Shown: positions 23,547 through 34,422, numbered from the stretch's first letter. The stretch: DNA of 64,000 nt from Fasciola hepatica (GCA_948099385.1 CANUEZ040000213.1:1426001-1490000); one strand, 5' to 3'. Program-made: numbers and translations. The notes: a model not told the origin generated them from the letters alone.

Positions 23547-23913
23547 ATGTCAGTCGCTGTTCTCTTTCTGGTCCTCGGTTTAGAGCTAAACAGTCATATT
23601 CCAAGAGGTATGTTCATAAACCCGAGTGCAATTTCCTTAAACTGAAAATGATTTATTTTATAAATGGTAAACTGTTGTGAACCTGCAGGACAAATTGTAA
23701 ACTAGTTTGTCTGTGAAATGTTTGCTTTCCACGCTGAATAAGTTCTCCTTAAATGAGAAAGGATACGCACCTATCAGTGATCGAAATCATTATTCCCTAG
23801 GGTATATCCACACGTTCTGAGTTTTGTTTGAGCAAGGTCGTCGTGCTAAAGACTTGGAAATAGAAACTCTAAATTCAAGCCCTCAATCAAAAGGTGCATC
23901 AATGAAATGTGTT
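23547..23913 (+). CDS. Locus b, secreted peptide gene, third copy (exons 1-2)
   Basis: Exon 1 (23547-23607) starts at an ATG and encodes a hydrophobic signal peptide, MSVAVLFLVLGLEL, then NSHIPR, and stops in phase 1 at a GTATGT donor. Exon 2 (23837-23913, 77 nt) follows a GAGCAAG acceptor. It restores the frame as GRRAKDLEIE...MKCV and ends in phase 0 at a GTAAGT donor. The intron is 229 nt. The frame runs open and the phases match without adjustment, which is the main argument for a real gene. Later exons are not identified. The product would be a secreted peptide of unknown family. The sequence is nearly identical in the two palindrome arms. Transcript evidence is lacking. Confidence 0.55.
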
Positions 23914-24070
23914 GTAAGTACTTAACAGTGACACAGAATTATCCATGGATCTTCTAATTATCTAAAGTCGTGGTTATAGAGAGTAAGCTGTTTCGTTCCG
24001 TCCCACCAGCTCTAGTGAGAAGTCTATTCCGCTTACGAATCATCTTATTTTATCAGCTAGAAACACATCG

Positions 24071-24138
24071 TTTATATAGGAAGAAACAATCATTGACGTC
24101 AGTCGTTGCAACGCATAAGTAGCCTGTCCTCTTATTGG
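24071..24138 (-). promoter_or_regulatory. CCAAT-CRE-TATA promoter-like cluster, third copy
   Basis: On the minus strand a CCAAT box (24134-24138) is followed by a perfect palindromic CRE, TGACGTCA (24094-24101), and TATATAAA (24071-24078), at spacings typical of a metazoan core promoter. It points back towards locus b on the opposite strand. It lies inside an 86-codon minus-strand ORF (24040-24300) that starts at ATG and is identical in all copies but has no recognisable domain. Confidence 0.4.
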
Positions 24139-25015
24139 TTGATTGATCACACGACCAGCTGCCATTTGACGGGAATCCGTTCGCGTCTCATCGATTCGCT
24201 GCATTGTCATTCGAGCATCCGCTGGCACAAGCACTGACTTGGATTCCGACCATACGCTGACATGCCGATTACTGACGGGACATGGCTTGCTATCGACCAT
24301 GAGTCAGCCCATACCCTCACATAAGCTTTCATAAAATATGTTTAAAATCAGTAGATTTTATAGTCTTATGTCATTGGGTGTCAACTGGTGCATGAGCTTG
24401 TACTCGTGGTAGGGCAGAAGAGCGAACTGAACCTGCACTCCCATTATCATCATCCGTGGTGGTGGAATCCTTTCAGGTCCATATGGTATTAACTCATTAG
24501 TCATGCTTGCTTCACCGAAGAAATATCATTTCCGCTATTTTGACTGATGTATACGGAGTGAAGATACCAGAGTGTTCTTGGTGTAAAAACGAATATCTTA
24601 TTTGCCAAGAGCGTTTCTGTTTGCCTTTGAAGTACTAGGTCTTCTGAGGTACCCATGAAATTGAACAAATATTCCACAACTCCTGTTCGTCCAAAAGATT
24701 TGTTTCCTATTCAATTAGAACCAATCTAGTAAAGGAGTTGGTACATATCTGAAATGACTCAGATGTCGTATTTCCAACTAAATCATGCATTTTCATAAGA
24801 TTTTGCCTCTTTTGGGTAACGAAGTGATGATTTATTTTATAAATGGTAAACTGTTGTGAACCTGCAGGACAAATTGTAAACTAGTTTGTCTGTGAAATGT
24901 TTGCTTTCCACGCTGAATAAGTTCTCCTTAAATGAGAAAGGATACGCACCTATCAGTGATCGAAATCATTATTCCCTAGGGTATATCCACACGTTCTGAG
25001 TTTTGTTTGAGCAAG

Positions 25016-25179
25016 GTCGTCGTGCTAAAGACTTGGAAATAGAAACTCTAAATTCAAGCCCTCAATCAATGCGGTGCAAAGTTTGTACTACGTATTCGGA
25101 ATCTTTAGCTCGTGGCTGTCCTGAAAGATGTTACCCATGTTCATATTCCAAGGTAGATAACACTTGTTACAATTCCTGA
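25016..25179 (+). CDS. Locus b exon-2 variant fused to a six-cysteine peptide
   Basis: The duplicated exon 2 starts at 25016 after the same AAG acceptor and reads as in locus b to ...SSPQS. Where the other copies continue KGASMKCV to a donor, this copy continues without interruption as MRCKVCTTYSES, GCPERCYPCSYSK and NTCYNS, ending at TGA 25177-25179. The segment from the internal ATG (25069) is 36 residues with cysteines spaced C-x2-C-x10-C-x3-C-x2-C-x8-C, and looks like part of a disulfide-rich secreted domain. If joined to a locus b exon 1 it would be a secreted Cys-rich peptide. The intact exon 1 lies 1.4 kb upstream at 23547. The family is not recognised. Confidence 0.5.
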
Positions 25180-25652
25180 CTGGTATATGACTAATCCAAG
25201 TCCCGATTTCAAAGTGGTCATCTGCAACCACTAAATATACCGTCAACTGTTATGTTCATGGAATCTGTCCCTTCCGTTGAAAAGACGAACATCTTGGAAA
25301 ATAGGGTTAAAAGTATTGAGGGAAGCTTATAGTTAATCCCTGGGAAGAAACTAAAAAGTTCACGGTCTTCTTCGAAGTCGTAGTCTAACGTATATTAGAA
25401 CGTCAAATAACAAACAGGCTTACTTTCAATGCTTCAAGCTTTAGGCCCGATAAAGCATATTTTATCGGCACGGCATTCAAGATGACTAAAAATGAAAACA
25501 CGAAGGAACATGACGAAGGCAATGTTAGATTACGTATCCGCTGTGATATGGTGCCCGCAATACCTCACGACAGAGGAAAAAGGGCATTTCCCAGGTCTAG
25601 CAACCTTGAAGTAAAAGATTACATATCTTAGCGCAGTACATTCGTCCTTCCG
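25180..25652. other. Unique filler in the local duplication
   Basis: No match elsewhere in the window and no ORF of note. It contains ordinary A/T-rich sequence with possible splice-like sites but nothing that can be supported. Confidence 0.4.
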
Positions 25653-26286
25653 TCGTCCAAATGATTTGTTTCCTATTCAATTAGAACCAATCTAGTAAAG
25701 GAGTTGGTACTTATCTGAAATGACTCAGTTGTCGTATTTCCAACTAAACCATGCATTTTCATAAGATTTTGCCTCTTTTGGGTAACGAAGTGATGAGCAC
25801 ATGTTCCATATACTACAGAGGGGTCAAACTCCCTCTTGAAAACCTGTATTTGTGTGGATTTCTGATGGCCCATCCTGGAGAATTTCCAAAAACCAAGCAC
25901 CAAAAAACAACCTACTCAACGTCGTCTACTTCCAAACACTTTTCGAAGATAGACAGTTTCTTTGTGTCTCGGTCGTACCCCCACGAATTTCTCATCCCTA
26001 CTTCTAGCACAAACCGGTGGATGGTGGCAGATTTTGATCAAACCCTAGGTTCAATTGTGTATTTTTGTTTGTCAAAGACAAACTATATCAGCGCGAAATA
26101 TAACAGTGAGTGAGACAGCTACAAATCTACTTTTGGGCAATAAACTCAACAAAATATGACACAAGATGATCTTGGGAAATTCTCTGTAGACCACAACGAT
26201 GATGGTGTTGGTGATGGGTGACTTGTACACAACGTAAAACATGCTGAAAAAAGATCTGAGGAAACAATCGATAACCCATCGCCCAT

Positions 26287-26648
26287 GAGGCAATGTGGGA
26301 ACGTATTATGTTAGACGTATTCATGAAAACCAAGAGAGAAATACCGGTAAACAGACTGTCGGTAAATTATCAGCTAGCACACCATCATCCGAAGTTGCTT
26401 GATTTTTGTTGCAGTCTGAATAGTTTTACGATTTTAGTTGATAGACATGAGTTTTAATTCTAATCTGCAGATGAATGAAGAGCAAAAGTCAGATGGCTTA
26501 ATCAAAATAGATTATGAAGTGGATAAAAAAAACCACTGACCCTACTGTGAAATTGGGAGCAGGAATATAACAAGTCCGCCATAACCTATGAGGCAAGGTG
26601 GGAACGTCTTATGTTAGACGTATTCATCATAAAAAAGAGAGAAATACC
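26287..26648. repeat. 57 bp direct repeats flanking ~250 bp
   Basis: A sequence built on TGAGGCAA-GTGGGAACGT, TTATGTTAGACGTATTC and AAGAGAGAAATACC occurs at 26287-26343 and again at 26590-26648, in direct orientation. The second copy is joined directly to PLE-A 3' coding sequence. In the palindrome arms the sequence is present once, so this marks the rearranged edge of the third copy. Confidence 0.6.
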
Positions 26649-26768
26649 GAGTGATTGAATATATTCGAAATTGGGTACAACGTTTTGTGATGCAATCAGG
26701 GTCAGATCAAAGGCATAATGACAACGTTCGAAACCATAAGATCCCGTCGTCGGCCGTCGCTCGTCATC
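26643..26768 (+). pseudogene. PLE-A C-terminal fragment
   Basis: A short stretch encodes the end of the GIY-YIG domain and tail of PLE-A: RVIEY at the start, FVMQSGSDQRHNDN, then SSAVARHL. It breaks at CATCTTC, directly before the RT fragment that starts at 26770. At the codon where the copy at 27388 has a stop, this one has a serine. Confidence 0.7.
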
Positions 26769-26769
26769 T

Positions 26770-27540
26770 TCGATTTACGAAGATACACTGCACTACCTCG
26801 ACATTAAAATGACTAGGAAGAATGATGGAAAAATCGCCAGATCTGTTTACCGAAAAGAAACTTGGACAGGCCAATGCTTGCAATTTGACAGCTTTGTGTC
26901 TGTGGAATATGAACGTGGTCTGGTCCGAACACTATTTCATACAGCACGACATATCTGCACAGAAGACATGATTGACAACGAACTACGACAGCTGAAAGAA
27001 TCTTTGACTAGAAACGCTTATCCCGATGCATTTATCGAAAGGCACAGCAAGCCTAAAGTGATCAGACAAACGAATTGTTCAGCAGAAAAACTACTAGTCA
27101 CCCTTTGTCTTCCATTCAAACGTGATGACATCGATTGCTTGCTCAAACGACCACTTGGATCAGTGCTTGCCCGAACATATTATGCAGCTGACCTCAGAAT
27201 CGTTCATCGAACGATTGAGATCCCCACACCGTCGGTGAAACAACGTCCACCTCTGTACACCAAATCGAATCTGATTTACCAATTTCAGTTTAGTTGCGGA
27301 GCAACCTACGTGGGTCGAACAGAGCGGCAGTTACGTAACCGAGTGATTGAATATATTCCAAATTGGGTACAACGTTTTGTGATGCAATAAGGGTCAGATC
27401 AAAGGCATAATGACAACGTTCGCAAGCATAAGATCCCGTCGTCGGCCGTCGCTCGTCATCTTCTGATGACGCAACATCCAGCTGACCGAAGCACTGCGTT
27501 TCGGTTCATTTACGTGGCAAAGAATACCAGGCTTTTGAGG
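26770..27540 (+). pseudogene. PLE-A RT C-terminus and GIY-YIG endonuclease
   Basis: From about 26785 the plus strand encodes LDIKMTRKNDGK, the RT thumb and connector (RHICTEDMID, AYPDAFIERHSK, RPLGSVLARTYYAADLR), then the endonuclease GATYVGRTERQLRNRVIEYIP. The last is the Y-x-G-x-T-x-R...E core of PLE GIY-YIG domains with the preceding Cys. A TAA at 27388-27390 stops the frame, but PLE tail sequence (QRHNDN, SSAVARHLLMTQH) continues behind it. This copy supplies the endonuclease that is missing from the 9.7 kb copy. It lacks the RT palm. Confidence 0.85.
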
Positions 27541-27599
27541 TTTGTTCAAACCATTGCCATACATTGATGGAAACCTAATATTGTGTCAGCAGAAACAGT

Positions 27600-27890
27600 T
27601 GTGTCTTTACCATTGTGACGTAAGCGTTTGCAAAACGTAATCGGGTATCAGTTGCAACGGACACATTTTGTTCCAGAAAATAATACGAACTCGAATCGTG
27701 GCAATTTTACATCTCAATCTGACTGGGTCTTCGAGAGACCTAATGGTTGATTTCGGGGTAAGAGATCTGAGGAAATTTAGGCATTCTTTTCCCGAAATAA
27801 TCTTGAAAAGAAAAGCCACAGTTGCAACATTGCACAATTCATGTCCGGGACGATTTCGCTGCATCTCAACATGGTGCACACTGCACAACC
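27600..27890 (-). pseudogene. PLE-A N-terminal fragment
   Basis: The minus strand encodes CLNFLRSLTPKSTIRSLED then VRLRCKIATIRVR and a Cys-containing I-P-D segment. This resembles the conserved N-terminal helix region that precedes the RT in Penelope-like proteins. The same segment recurs at 35236-35430 (minus) and 54162-54356 (plus). The assignment rests on position next to other PLE-A pieces as well as on sequence pattern. Confidence 0.45.
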
Positions 27891-27982
27891 ATACTGTTTA
27901 TATAAGTTCATGTAAAACCATAATTTTCGATAAATATATGGGAAATTTCATATTCCACAGACACATAGCTGTCAAAATGCCA

Positions 27983-28440
27983 TCATTGGCCTGTCCAAGT
28001 TTCTTCTCGGTAAACTGATCTGGCGATTGTTCCATCATTTTTCCTAGTCATTTTAATGTCGAGGAAGTGCAGTGTATCTTCGCGTTCTGCTGCCATCGTA
28101 AATCGTATATTCGGATGCAGGCGATCGAGTTCATCCATAATCCATGTTGTCTCTTCTAGACTTATTGTGATGACTAGAACATGATCAACGTATCGTTTGT
28201 AAAGTTGTGAACGTTGGAGGATTTTGCTCGCCCTTTCCTCAAGATGAGTCATAAATATGTGCCAGAATGGGACTCAATGGAGTTCCCATTGGGACACCGT
28301 CAATTTGTCTGTAAGCCCGACCAAGGAAGGAGAACGATACGTTTGTTGTGCACAGTAGTAATTGTCTAACCAGAACTGATACTGGTATACCGATTTTCAG
28401 TTGGTTTTGCTCCACATGGTCACAGATGATACGCATGACC
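27983..28440 (-). pseudogene. PLE-A reverse transcriptase palm fragment
   Basis: Minus-strand frames cover ICDHVEQNQLKIG, YRQIDGVPMGTPLSP, then after a 2-base deletion near 28252 LEERASKILQRSQ, KRYVDHVLVI and LDIKMTRKNDG. It overlaps in content with, and is inverted relative to, the copy at 26785. The catalytic second Asp is again His (codon 28181-28183). It ends at GACCTCCCGACCGG. Confidence 0.82.
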
Positions 28441-28571
28441 TCCCGACCGGGAACATTCTTAAACAGTGATTTTAAATGAAATGAAGCTTATTTCACAATT
28501 GAAGGCTTTCAACAGTCGAAATTCTCATGATTTGGAAAATCCACTTGTAATTTTCACATCGAAATGTTTGT

Positions 28572-28642
28572 CGCCGCGAGCCGGAATCGGACCGGCGACC
28601 CTCCACGTACCGGGTAGAAGCTCCACCAGATGAGTTATCACG
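28572..28642 (-). repeat. tRNA-derived SINE head or pseudo-tRNA
   Basis: On the minus strand the A-box region reads ATAACTCATCTGGTGGAGC (28620-28638), close to TAGCTCAGTTGGTAGAGC. The T-arm GCCGG-TCCGATT-CCGGC (28580-28596) is a perfect 5 bp stem with a 7-base loop. Between them TCTAC-CCGGTAC-GTGGA makes an anticodon arm with GGT at the anticodon position. The acceptor ends do not pair and U33 is C, so this is a decayed tRNA-derived element rather than a working tRNA. It lies in an insertion relative to 3300-3360. Confidence 0.65.
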
Positions 28643-28793
28643 TTCCGGACGGCCAGCTGTGAATAAAGTAAGTGAATATTCGGTGACGCATGAACCACTA
28701 TTCCGGTGATGCACAGTAACTATCCTGGTTTTAATCACTGGGCTAGCCGCGTCGGTCACTTTCCATTAGGGCGAGCAACACACAAATGTAACT

Positions 28794-29880
28794 GCTTATT
28801 GCAACTTTTTCCCATTGCTTACCGTGGTGCCATCCATAGTTCTACTGGACAAAAGCCACACTTTTATGGACAGGAATGGAAATACGACGCCACAAAGACA
28901 GACGACCAAGTTGTGTCAACAATCAGTAAATGGTTGTCGTGGGGTATGTCTGCAACGTGTTGGACAAGCTGAAGCAAGCCAGCCAATCATCTCGTAGTCA
29001 TATGGAGATAGCTTATAGATATTAGAGAGAGTTTTTCAACAGGAAATCCTCCATCCCTCTCCTGAAGACTGTTTATAAGATATGACCCCATAAACGCAAC
29101 CAAACCCAGTGATACCTTCAAAATTCCACAAAGAATGGTACGGGGTTTTCACAGTAGAACGAGTGTTATTGGGCTCTAACCGTGTCATCCGAGACTTTAG
29201 AAGCACATGAAATTCGTTCATTTTGTAGTTTTATCAACTGGGGAGATACGAAGATGAGTCAGACCAGCCAATATAGCACGATGGTTCTGAGTCAAGTATA
29301 CCTGATGAAACGGTCGAGATGGATGCTGCGAGTAAACGAGGAATGGCATATGCGTAGGTGAAGATACTTTCATTGAACGGGGAGCAGTGTAAGGTGATAC
29401 CGAAGATGATCGCCGTGAAGTACCTGATTATGCACTTGTCACAAAAAATCGTCTCTATTAGTGTTATTTCAGGTCACACAACTAGTGTGGTAAAGAATTC
29501 GGAATTGCAAGATACTGAGTGCAAGAACCAGGACACTCCTCCTATAATTTTGGCATTCTGTGACGACTCTACCCTGCCCTTTGACAGTGTCTCTACTTGT
29601 TCCTTAATATAAGTTCCGTTCAAAACACCAAGGGTTCTTCCCTTCTGATATCATGCAGGTAAACTTCCATTTTTTCGTGATGGAGAGGAAGCGCACGCTC
29701 ATAACCAAGAAATATCACTGCTTCAATGAACAAAAGGAATATAAAATTATGAAAACGCATTTTGCACACGATTTGATCTTAGATATGGCTCAGAACCTTT
29801 ATTTAAGTGAATAAGCCATTTTTCGCATCCATCTTGTAAAATACAATGTTGCAGTAAGACGGGGTCTGCAAAATGCTACC
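28794..29880 (+). repeat. 1.09 kb repeat, direct copy of 3349-4436
   Basis: Collinear with 3349-4436, with scattered substitutions and small indels. It includes an R1 block (about 29360-29690). Short ORFs are not conserved between the copies. Confidence 0.75.
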
Positions 29881-32047
29881 ACATTGGACCCGGATAATGA
29901 TGTTACCTACATTTTGAAAATAAAAAGACGAAAATGAAGAGACAGTTTTTGAGGATATTTGCACCGTTTTAATCTCACATGAGGCAAACTACAGACGGTA
30001 TGTCAGTCTGTTCAACTGTGGGAGCACGTTTAACGTGTAATTTCATCCACTGAGTTATCGACCCTTCAGATTAAATGCTATGATGATGGGATCAGTGCAC
30101 GTCGTTCTCGCTGTGGAAACATCGTGAAATTTGATTTATTATAAGCTATGCTTGTATATAATTGAAGCAGAAATGACACATCAGAAAATCCAAGGGGATT
30201 CACCCGACCTTCAATGAGAACCAGCAGTTTCATGCCTTAATAATTTGAGTCGAGTGAAGACCCCAGAGAGACCACAGTGCTCTAAATCATTGAAGCTGAC
30301 TGATGGTGGCAGTATTTAGGTAACGTAACTCAGACATAGCAGCCGCTGAACCACCTACGGTCAGGTTAATTTTTTATTGTAGAAGTAATTCTACTCCAGA
30401 GGTATATCGACCGATACAATTTTGGCATTCTAAGTTACTCAGTATCACACTTTCAAGGCATCAGGTCATTCTCACTCACTTCTGGCATTCTCTGTTTTTA
30501 TCTGTGCTTAAGTACTGATTAGTTGTACTCCATCAAACACGTCGTCTAGCTTGGAATCATTTTATTCTCAGTGGTTTCAAATACTGGTAATGCTGTTGGC
30601 TTTGATTACCGGTTTTCACATGCTCCGGATAGCTGCTTTTTGCTTTCAAGCAGCAAGCTTTTGTTGTAAGTAATAATATACACGGACGACGGGAGAAAAT
30701 TTCTCCGGAAGAACACGATCGGTTTCGCGTTTATTGCTACTCATCAGGTATGCGTGCCCTGTACTACCCTTTCTAATCACTCCTTTACTTACACACTCCG
30801 GAGTTGTGGTTTTTTCCTCACAATCTCATTTCAGTCATTAGCTGTGCCTTTGGGCTCCGAGTAACGAAAACCCAAACTTGGAACCATTTGTCCCCGTTCA
30901 CACTTTGATTTCACTTGAATCATTAGAAAAGCGCATGGACGGGAAGTCCCCCTTTTAGAAACACAAGCTTGTTTGATGAAAGTTATTTCGTCGGTTAATC
31001 AAGGCTAACGGACGACTCTTAAAATTCACTACACTCCCATACACATTCCCAATGAGTAGAGAAAGCGTTTTATTCTCATTTGAGCTAACAACATCTAATT
31101 ACCGGCATCTGCTCGTCTGACGGTGAAACGATTGTGACCAAGATCTCGTTAAAATTCCTCGTCGCGACGTTGCTGATGGCACTGACGATCTCACCTCAAT
31201 TGGTGATAAAACGTTTGCAATCTAAACACCAAGCTCAGCCATCAGTACATCATAGAAACCAACAACCTGAGCTACAACCAACACAAATATTTGAAACCAC
31301 TGAGAGGAATTCCCTTTAGTCAAAACACTACACAAGACCCGAAATGAGTCACTCGAGTTGAAGTTAAATCACCAGGCTCATCATCGCCGGCAGCAGGATA
31401 AATTTAGGGCACTTGGCATACTCATCATCCATAAAAGTCAGTATGATGCGTTGGAAAATATCCGAAGCCAAGGGTATGACCTCTCAGTTCTAACGGGGAA
31501 CTAGGCCGCGGTGACTGTTCAAGCGTGGATCTGAATGATCTTCTTTTTAGAAGAGTGGTGAATTTGAAGGTGAAAGAGCAAAATAGTGAGGAGGGATTCA
31601 CAAACCAAAGTGCGCTGAGAAAAAACTCAAGTAGGTAGCAGTGACCAGAATGCAGTCTGATTATTCTACCCACCCCCCAGCCATCTGCGTATCTTTCTGT
31701 GCATACAATTACAATCACACGACTAATAATGAAAAAATTTCCGTTGACCAATAGCTGGTTGTGTGACGCCTGCTTCATAGATGTGCTTTTTATACATACT
31801 TTGTGTCTTTCTGAATGTCACTTTTGGGTTATGATGCCATCTGACTTACTCCCACTCACTAATCTGCTAAGCAGTAAATCATAAACGATACTTTACAGTG
31901 TTTTCCTCTGGTAGAAACCGACTGAAGTATAGGGAAATCCTGCCGAATTTGGTCAAATTAGAAGTTTGTTGTTGTGGATTTTATGCACTGATGACATCTA
32001 AACGGATAACCAGTGTGACCCATTCGTATAACGTCCAAAACACCATG
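29881..32047. other. No supportable gene; short repeat fragments
   Basis: A decayed repeat fragment at 31155-31290 shares GGTGAT-AAA-GTTTGC, CCAAGCTCAG and CCTGAGCTACAACC with 50698-50790. Another repeat-like piece at 30690-30755 carries CTACTCATCAGGTATGCG. A frame at 31134-31319 reads like a signal peptide (FLVATLLMAL), but its first codon is GTG, so it is not called. No other support. Confidence 0.45.
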
Positions 32048-32103
32048 GTGTGGCCTAGTAGTTCAGCTGGTTGAGAGCACGCAAAGCACTTTAGTGTGGA
32101 AGG

Positions 32104-33055
32104 AATACGTGGTAAATCAGGAAGGAGAATATCCAATTCGAATGAGTTTAACCACTGACTGACAAATGGTAACCAGTTTCTATTCCCTTATTCCTCAGGT
32201 ATGTCTTGATGAAGAATCCCAAATCTGATACCGAAATTATTGGCTTTAAGAACTGGTGTAGGTCACAGTTTAGGAGGAAGGTTTTCATTAGTTCCTATGT
32301 ACTAATGGTGGCATCTCGGCTGATGATGAAACGTTTGTCCCCTGAATTCCATGCTCACTAATCAGAGGTTGTTGAAGATGCGCAGGCATACGATTTCAGA
32401 ATTCTCCGGGAACCTCACACTTCTATCCTGTTGAACAACAGTAATTCAGTGTCGGGTAACAATATGCGAAAATTCAACTCAAATCGGTCAACAAACAAAA
32501 CTAGACTTGTGATCTCCGAATTCCTCTACAGATTCGCGGAAGTAAAATAAACCGAGTAGTGAAGAATATGTTACCAAAACGAAAGTGTACCACATTTCTC
32601 CGACACTGATACCAATTTAAACCATGAGCACCGACAAGTCTAATCAGAACGTTTCCAACATAAGCCCCACTTCCTGAATAGGCCCCAATGAGAAGCGACA
32701 TATACTGAGTGATCCGATAAGGCAGAAGTATGCTGACGACTATGGTCAGGTCACAACGGATAAGACAATTCAAAAGTGGCGTATTTGTGAAATGATTCGT
32801 CCGATAAATACTCAAATAGTAACGAGAAATAGGGAAGCTCGAGTCTCATTCGAAAAACGATTCGTATGAGAAAAACTGCCGTGGGGCTCGATTGAATTGT
32901 TTTGATCGTTTGATTGATCAATGAGGTCAGGAGTGAATGATCGATTAGAATGAATCGTTTGCACGTCTCATATATTGCAAGATGGACCCACGTAGGTAGC
33001 TCCGCAACTACACTGATCTTGGTAAATCAGATTCGATTTGGTGTACAGAGGTGGA
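32104..33055 (-). pseudogene. PLE-A 3' region with GIY-YIG remnant, left arm
   Basis: From 32104 to 32884 this matches 8988-9764. Beyond that, on the minus strand, it contains part of the PLE-A endonuclease (SCGATYVG) that joins upstream to gypsy protease sequence at about 33055. The reading frame of the endonuclease is cut after the YVG motif. Confidence 0.65.
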
Positions 33056-33568
33056 CGGTTTAGGGAGGGATGGGAACTCATTCAAAATGTCAGCAAACGG
33101 CGATTGCGGGATCGCCAGCCGAATACCCAGGGAGTTGGTGCATTTACCAATGCCGGCTGCACAAAGCTTGGTTGTGGTATCTACCAGCTTGCGATTTTTG
33201 AGGTCCACAGTTAGTCCAAAATGTGGGAGGAAATCCGCGCCAATAATGGGAGTCTGAACATCCGCCTGGATGAAAACCCATTGAAAAGAGCGTCGGAGGC
33301 CTGAATCAGGAGTGATGGTCCGTTGGCCGAATGTAGCAATAGTTGTTGTGTTTGCTGCTTTCAGTGTAAAGTGAGATGGTTTGAGGCTGTGCTGTTTGGG
33401 TGGGGGGATTACACTGATCTCGGCGCCGGTATCAATAAGGAATCGAACACCACTGGATCGGTCAACGATATAAAATAGGCGACTTTCATGTGGAGGGCCA
33501 GCTGAAGTCATCGCCGTTACTAGCTGGCCTGGTCGTTTGACTGTGGGAAGAAAGTGCGGAATGAACAT
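33056..33568 (-). pseudogene. Gypsy aspartic protease, fused to PLE sequence (left arm)
   Basis: Minus-strand frame with a retropepsin active site FLIDTGAEISVIPP, a flap-like region, and the second conserved element PIIGADFLPHFGLTVDL. It overlaps the end of gag in a different frame, as is usual for gypsy elements that shift frame between gag and pol. After FPSLPKPS the frame runs into PLE-A endonuclease sequence and stops, so no RT, RNase H or integrase follows. It is a mirror of 56023-56583. Confidence 0.82.
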
Positions 33569-34422
33569 GGAGGATCACAGCGGCGTGCCTTGGAGCCGAA
33601 TGTGCGGTGGTACCAACACCAGGTTTGTAATCGGCGGTTTCTGGACCGTGATCTAGGTCGATGAGGTACTTCGGTGGACACAGATCGATGAGTAGTAAAA
33701 GCGTTGCACATTGCACTGACCTGATTGCACAACATGCGAACGGTTTCTGTTAGGTCCGTAATGTCCTCATCGATATGCGAGTGATGGGATGGGGAATCAG
33801 GACTGCGAGAAACGTCGGCACGGCGAACTGGGGCAGGAACTGGTAATGCCGTAGGGGATTCGTGCGTCGGAGTGGTTTCGGCGGGTGATGTCATGTGGAC
33901 GCAAGGTCCACCAGCCGGGTAGCATTTGATTATTCTATTGGCGTGTTGCGCAAGCTTGTCAAGTGGAGTAGTGGGTTCCAGCATTGACAGGACCAGCTGC
34001 ATCGGAAGAGGTAGTTTAGCAACCCATATCTCCCTGAAAATGGCGTCGTCCATTTGCCGTCCAGCCAGTAGCGACCGCATGTGGCGCATAAGCTGGGACG
34101 GAGTTTGGTCTCCAAGCTCCACCGACGTGAAAAGTTCACGGAGCATTTTTCCGGTTGATTTTTCGGTACGCTGAATGACTGCTTCCTCAAGCTTCATTTA
34201 AGGAGCTTCTAATGGAATGGGATCGAGGAGATCTTCCACGTCAACAGCGATGTCAAATGGAGGCGCTTGGACAACGTGAGAATATTTCACGCGCTCGCTG
34301 GTTATATGTCGAGTGGCAAACACGGCTTCTATTTGTCGAAACCACACTCGAGGGTTGTTCGGGGCAAAAACGGGCAGTTTGAGAGCAACCGCGTGGATGT
34401 CAATAGATTCGCTGTCAGACAT
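33520..34422 (-). pseudogene. Gypsy Gag with in-frame stop (left arm)
   Basis: Gag starts at 34422 (MSDSESIDIHAVALK) and is open for 74 codons to a TAA at 34198-34200. The same frame then continues for 225 codons. Sequence before and after the stop (FAPNNPRVWFRQIEAVF; IQRTEK, LRELFT, PSQLMRHMRSL) is the Gag of CsRn1-like gypsy elements. The C-terminus has a CHCC motif, CWYHRTFGSKARRCDPPC. The stop interrupts one continuous domain, so the gene is dead. The right arm carries the same stop. Confidence 0.85.

Larger units (their letters stand above)
24690..25653 (+). repeat. Local duplication inside the third copy
   Basis: About 140 bp starting CGTCCAAAAGATTTG and ending GAAGTGATGA (24690-24829) recur at 25653-25796. 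Between them sit a copy of 23654-23893 (now 24830-25068), which carries intron 1 and most of exon 2 of locus b, and about 580 bp with no other match in the window (25069-25650). The join at 24829 has the shared bases GATGATTT on both partners. This pattern fits template switching during replication. Confidence 0.75.
20297..26582 (+). repeat. Third copy of the palindrome centre and right arm
   Basis: From 20297 to 26582 the sequence follows 44149-49410 in direct orientation, with a near-constant offset (23786 over locus b). The 1 kb length difference is a local duplication at about 24690-25653. The copy ends at ...CAAGTCCGCC, where the right arm continues into locus c, so locus c is missing here. 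It includes repeat E, segment F, locus b and the divergent promoter-like cluster. Confidence 0.88.

Noticed and set aside
30719..30748. Second hammerhead-like pattern on the minus strand (CTGATGAG...CGAAAC)
   Set aside because: The bases between the two boxes do not form a stem. It looks like a common retroelement 3'-end sequence.
31134..31319. Signal-peptide-like ORF (KISLKFLVATLLMALTI)
   Set aside because: The first codon is GTG and there is no upstream in-frame ATG. The downstream half is a dispersed repeat.
33926..34190. Additional ORFs over gypsy gag on both strands
   Set aside because: They are shadows of the Gag frame, with no independent features.
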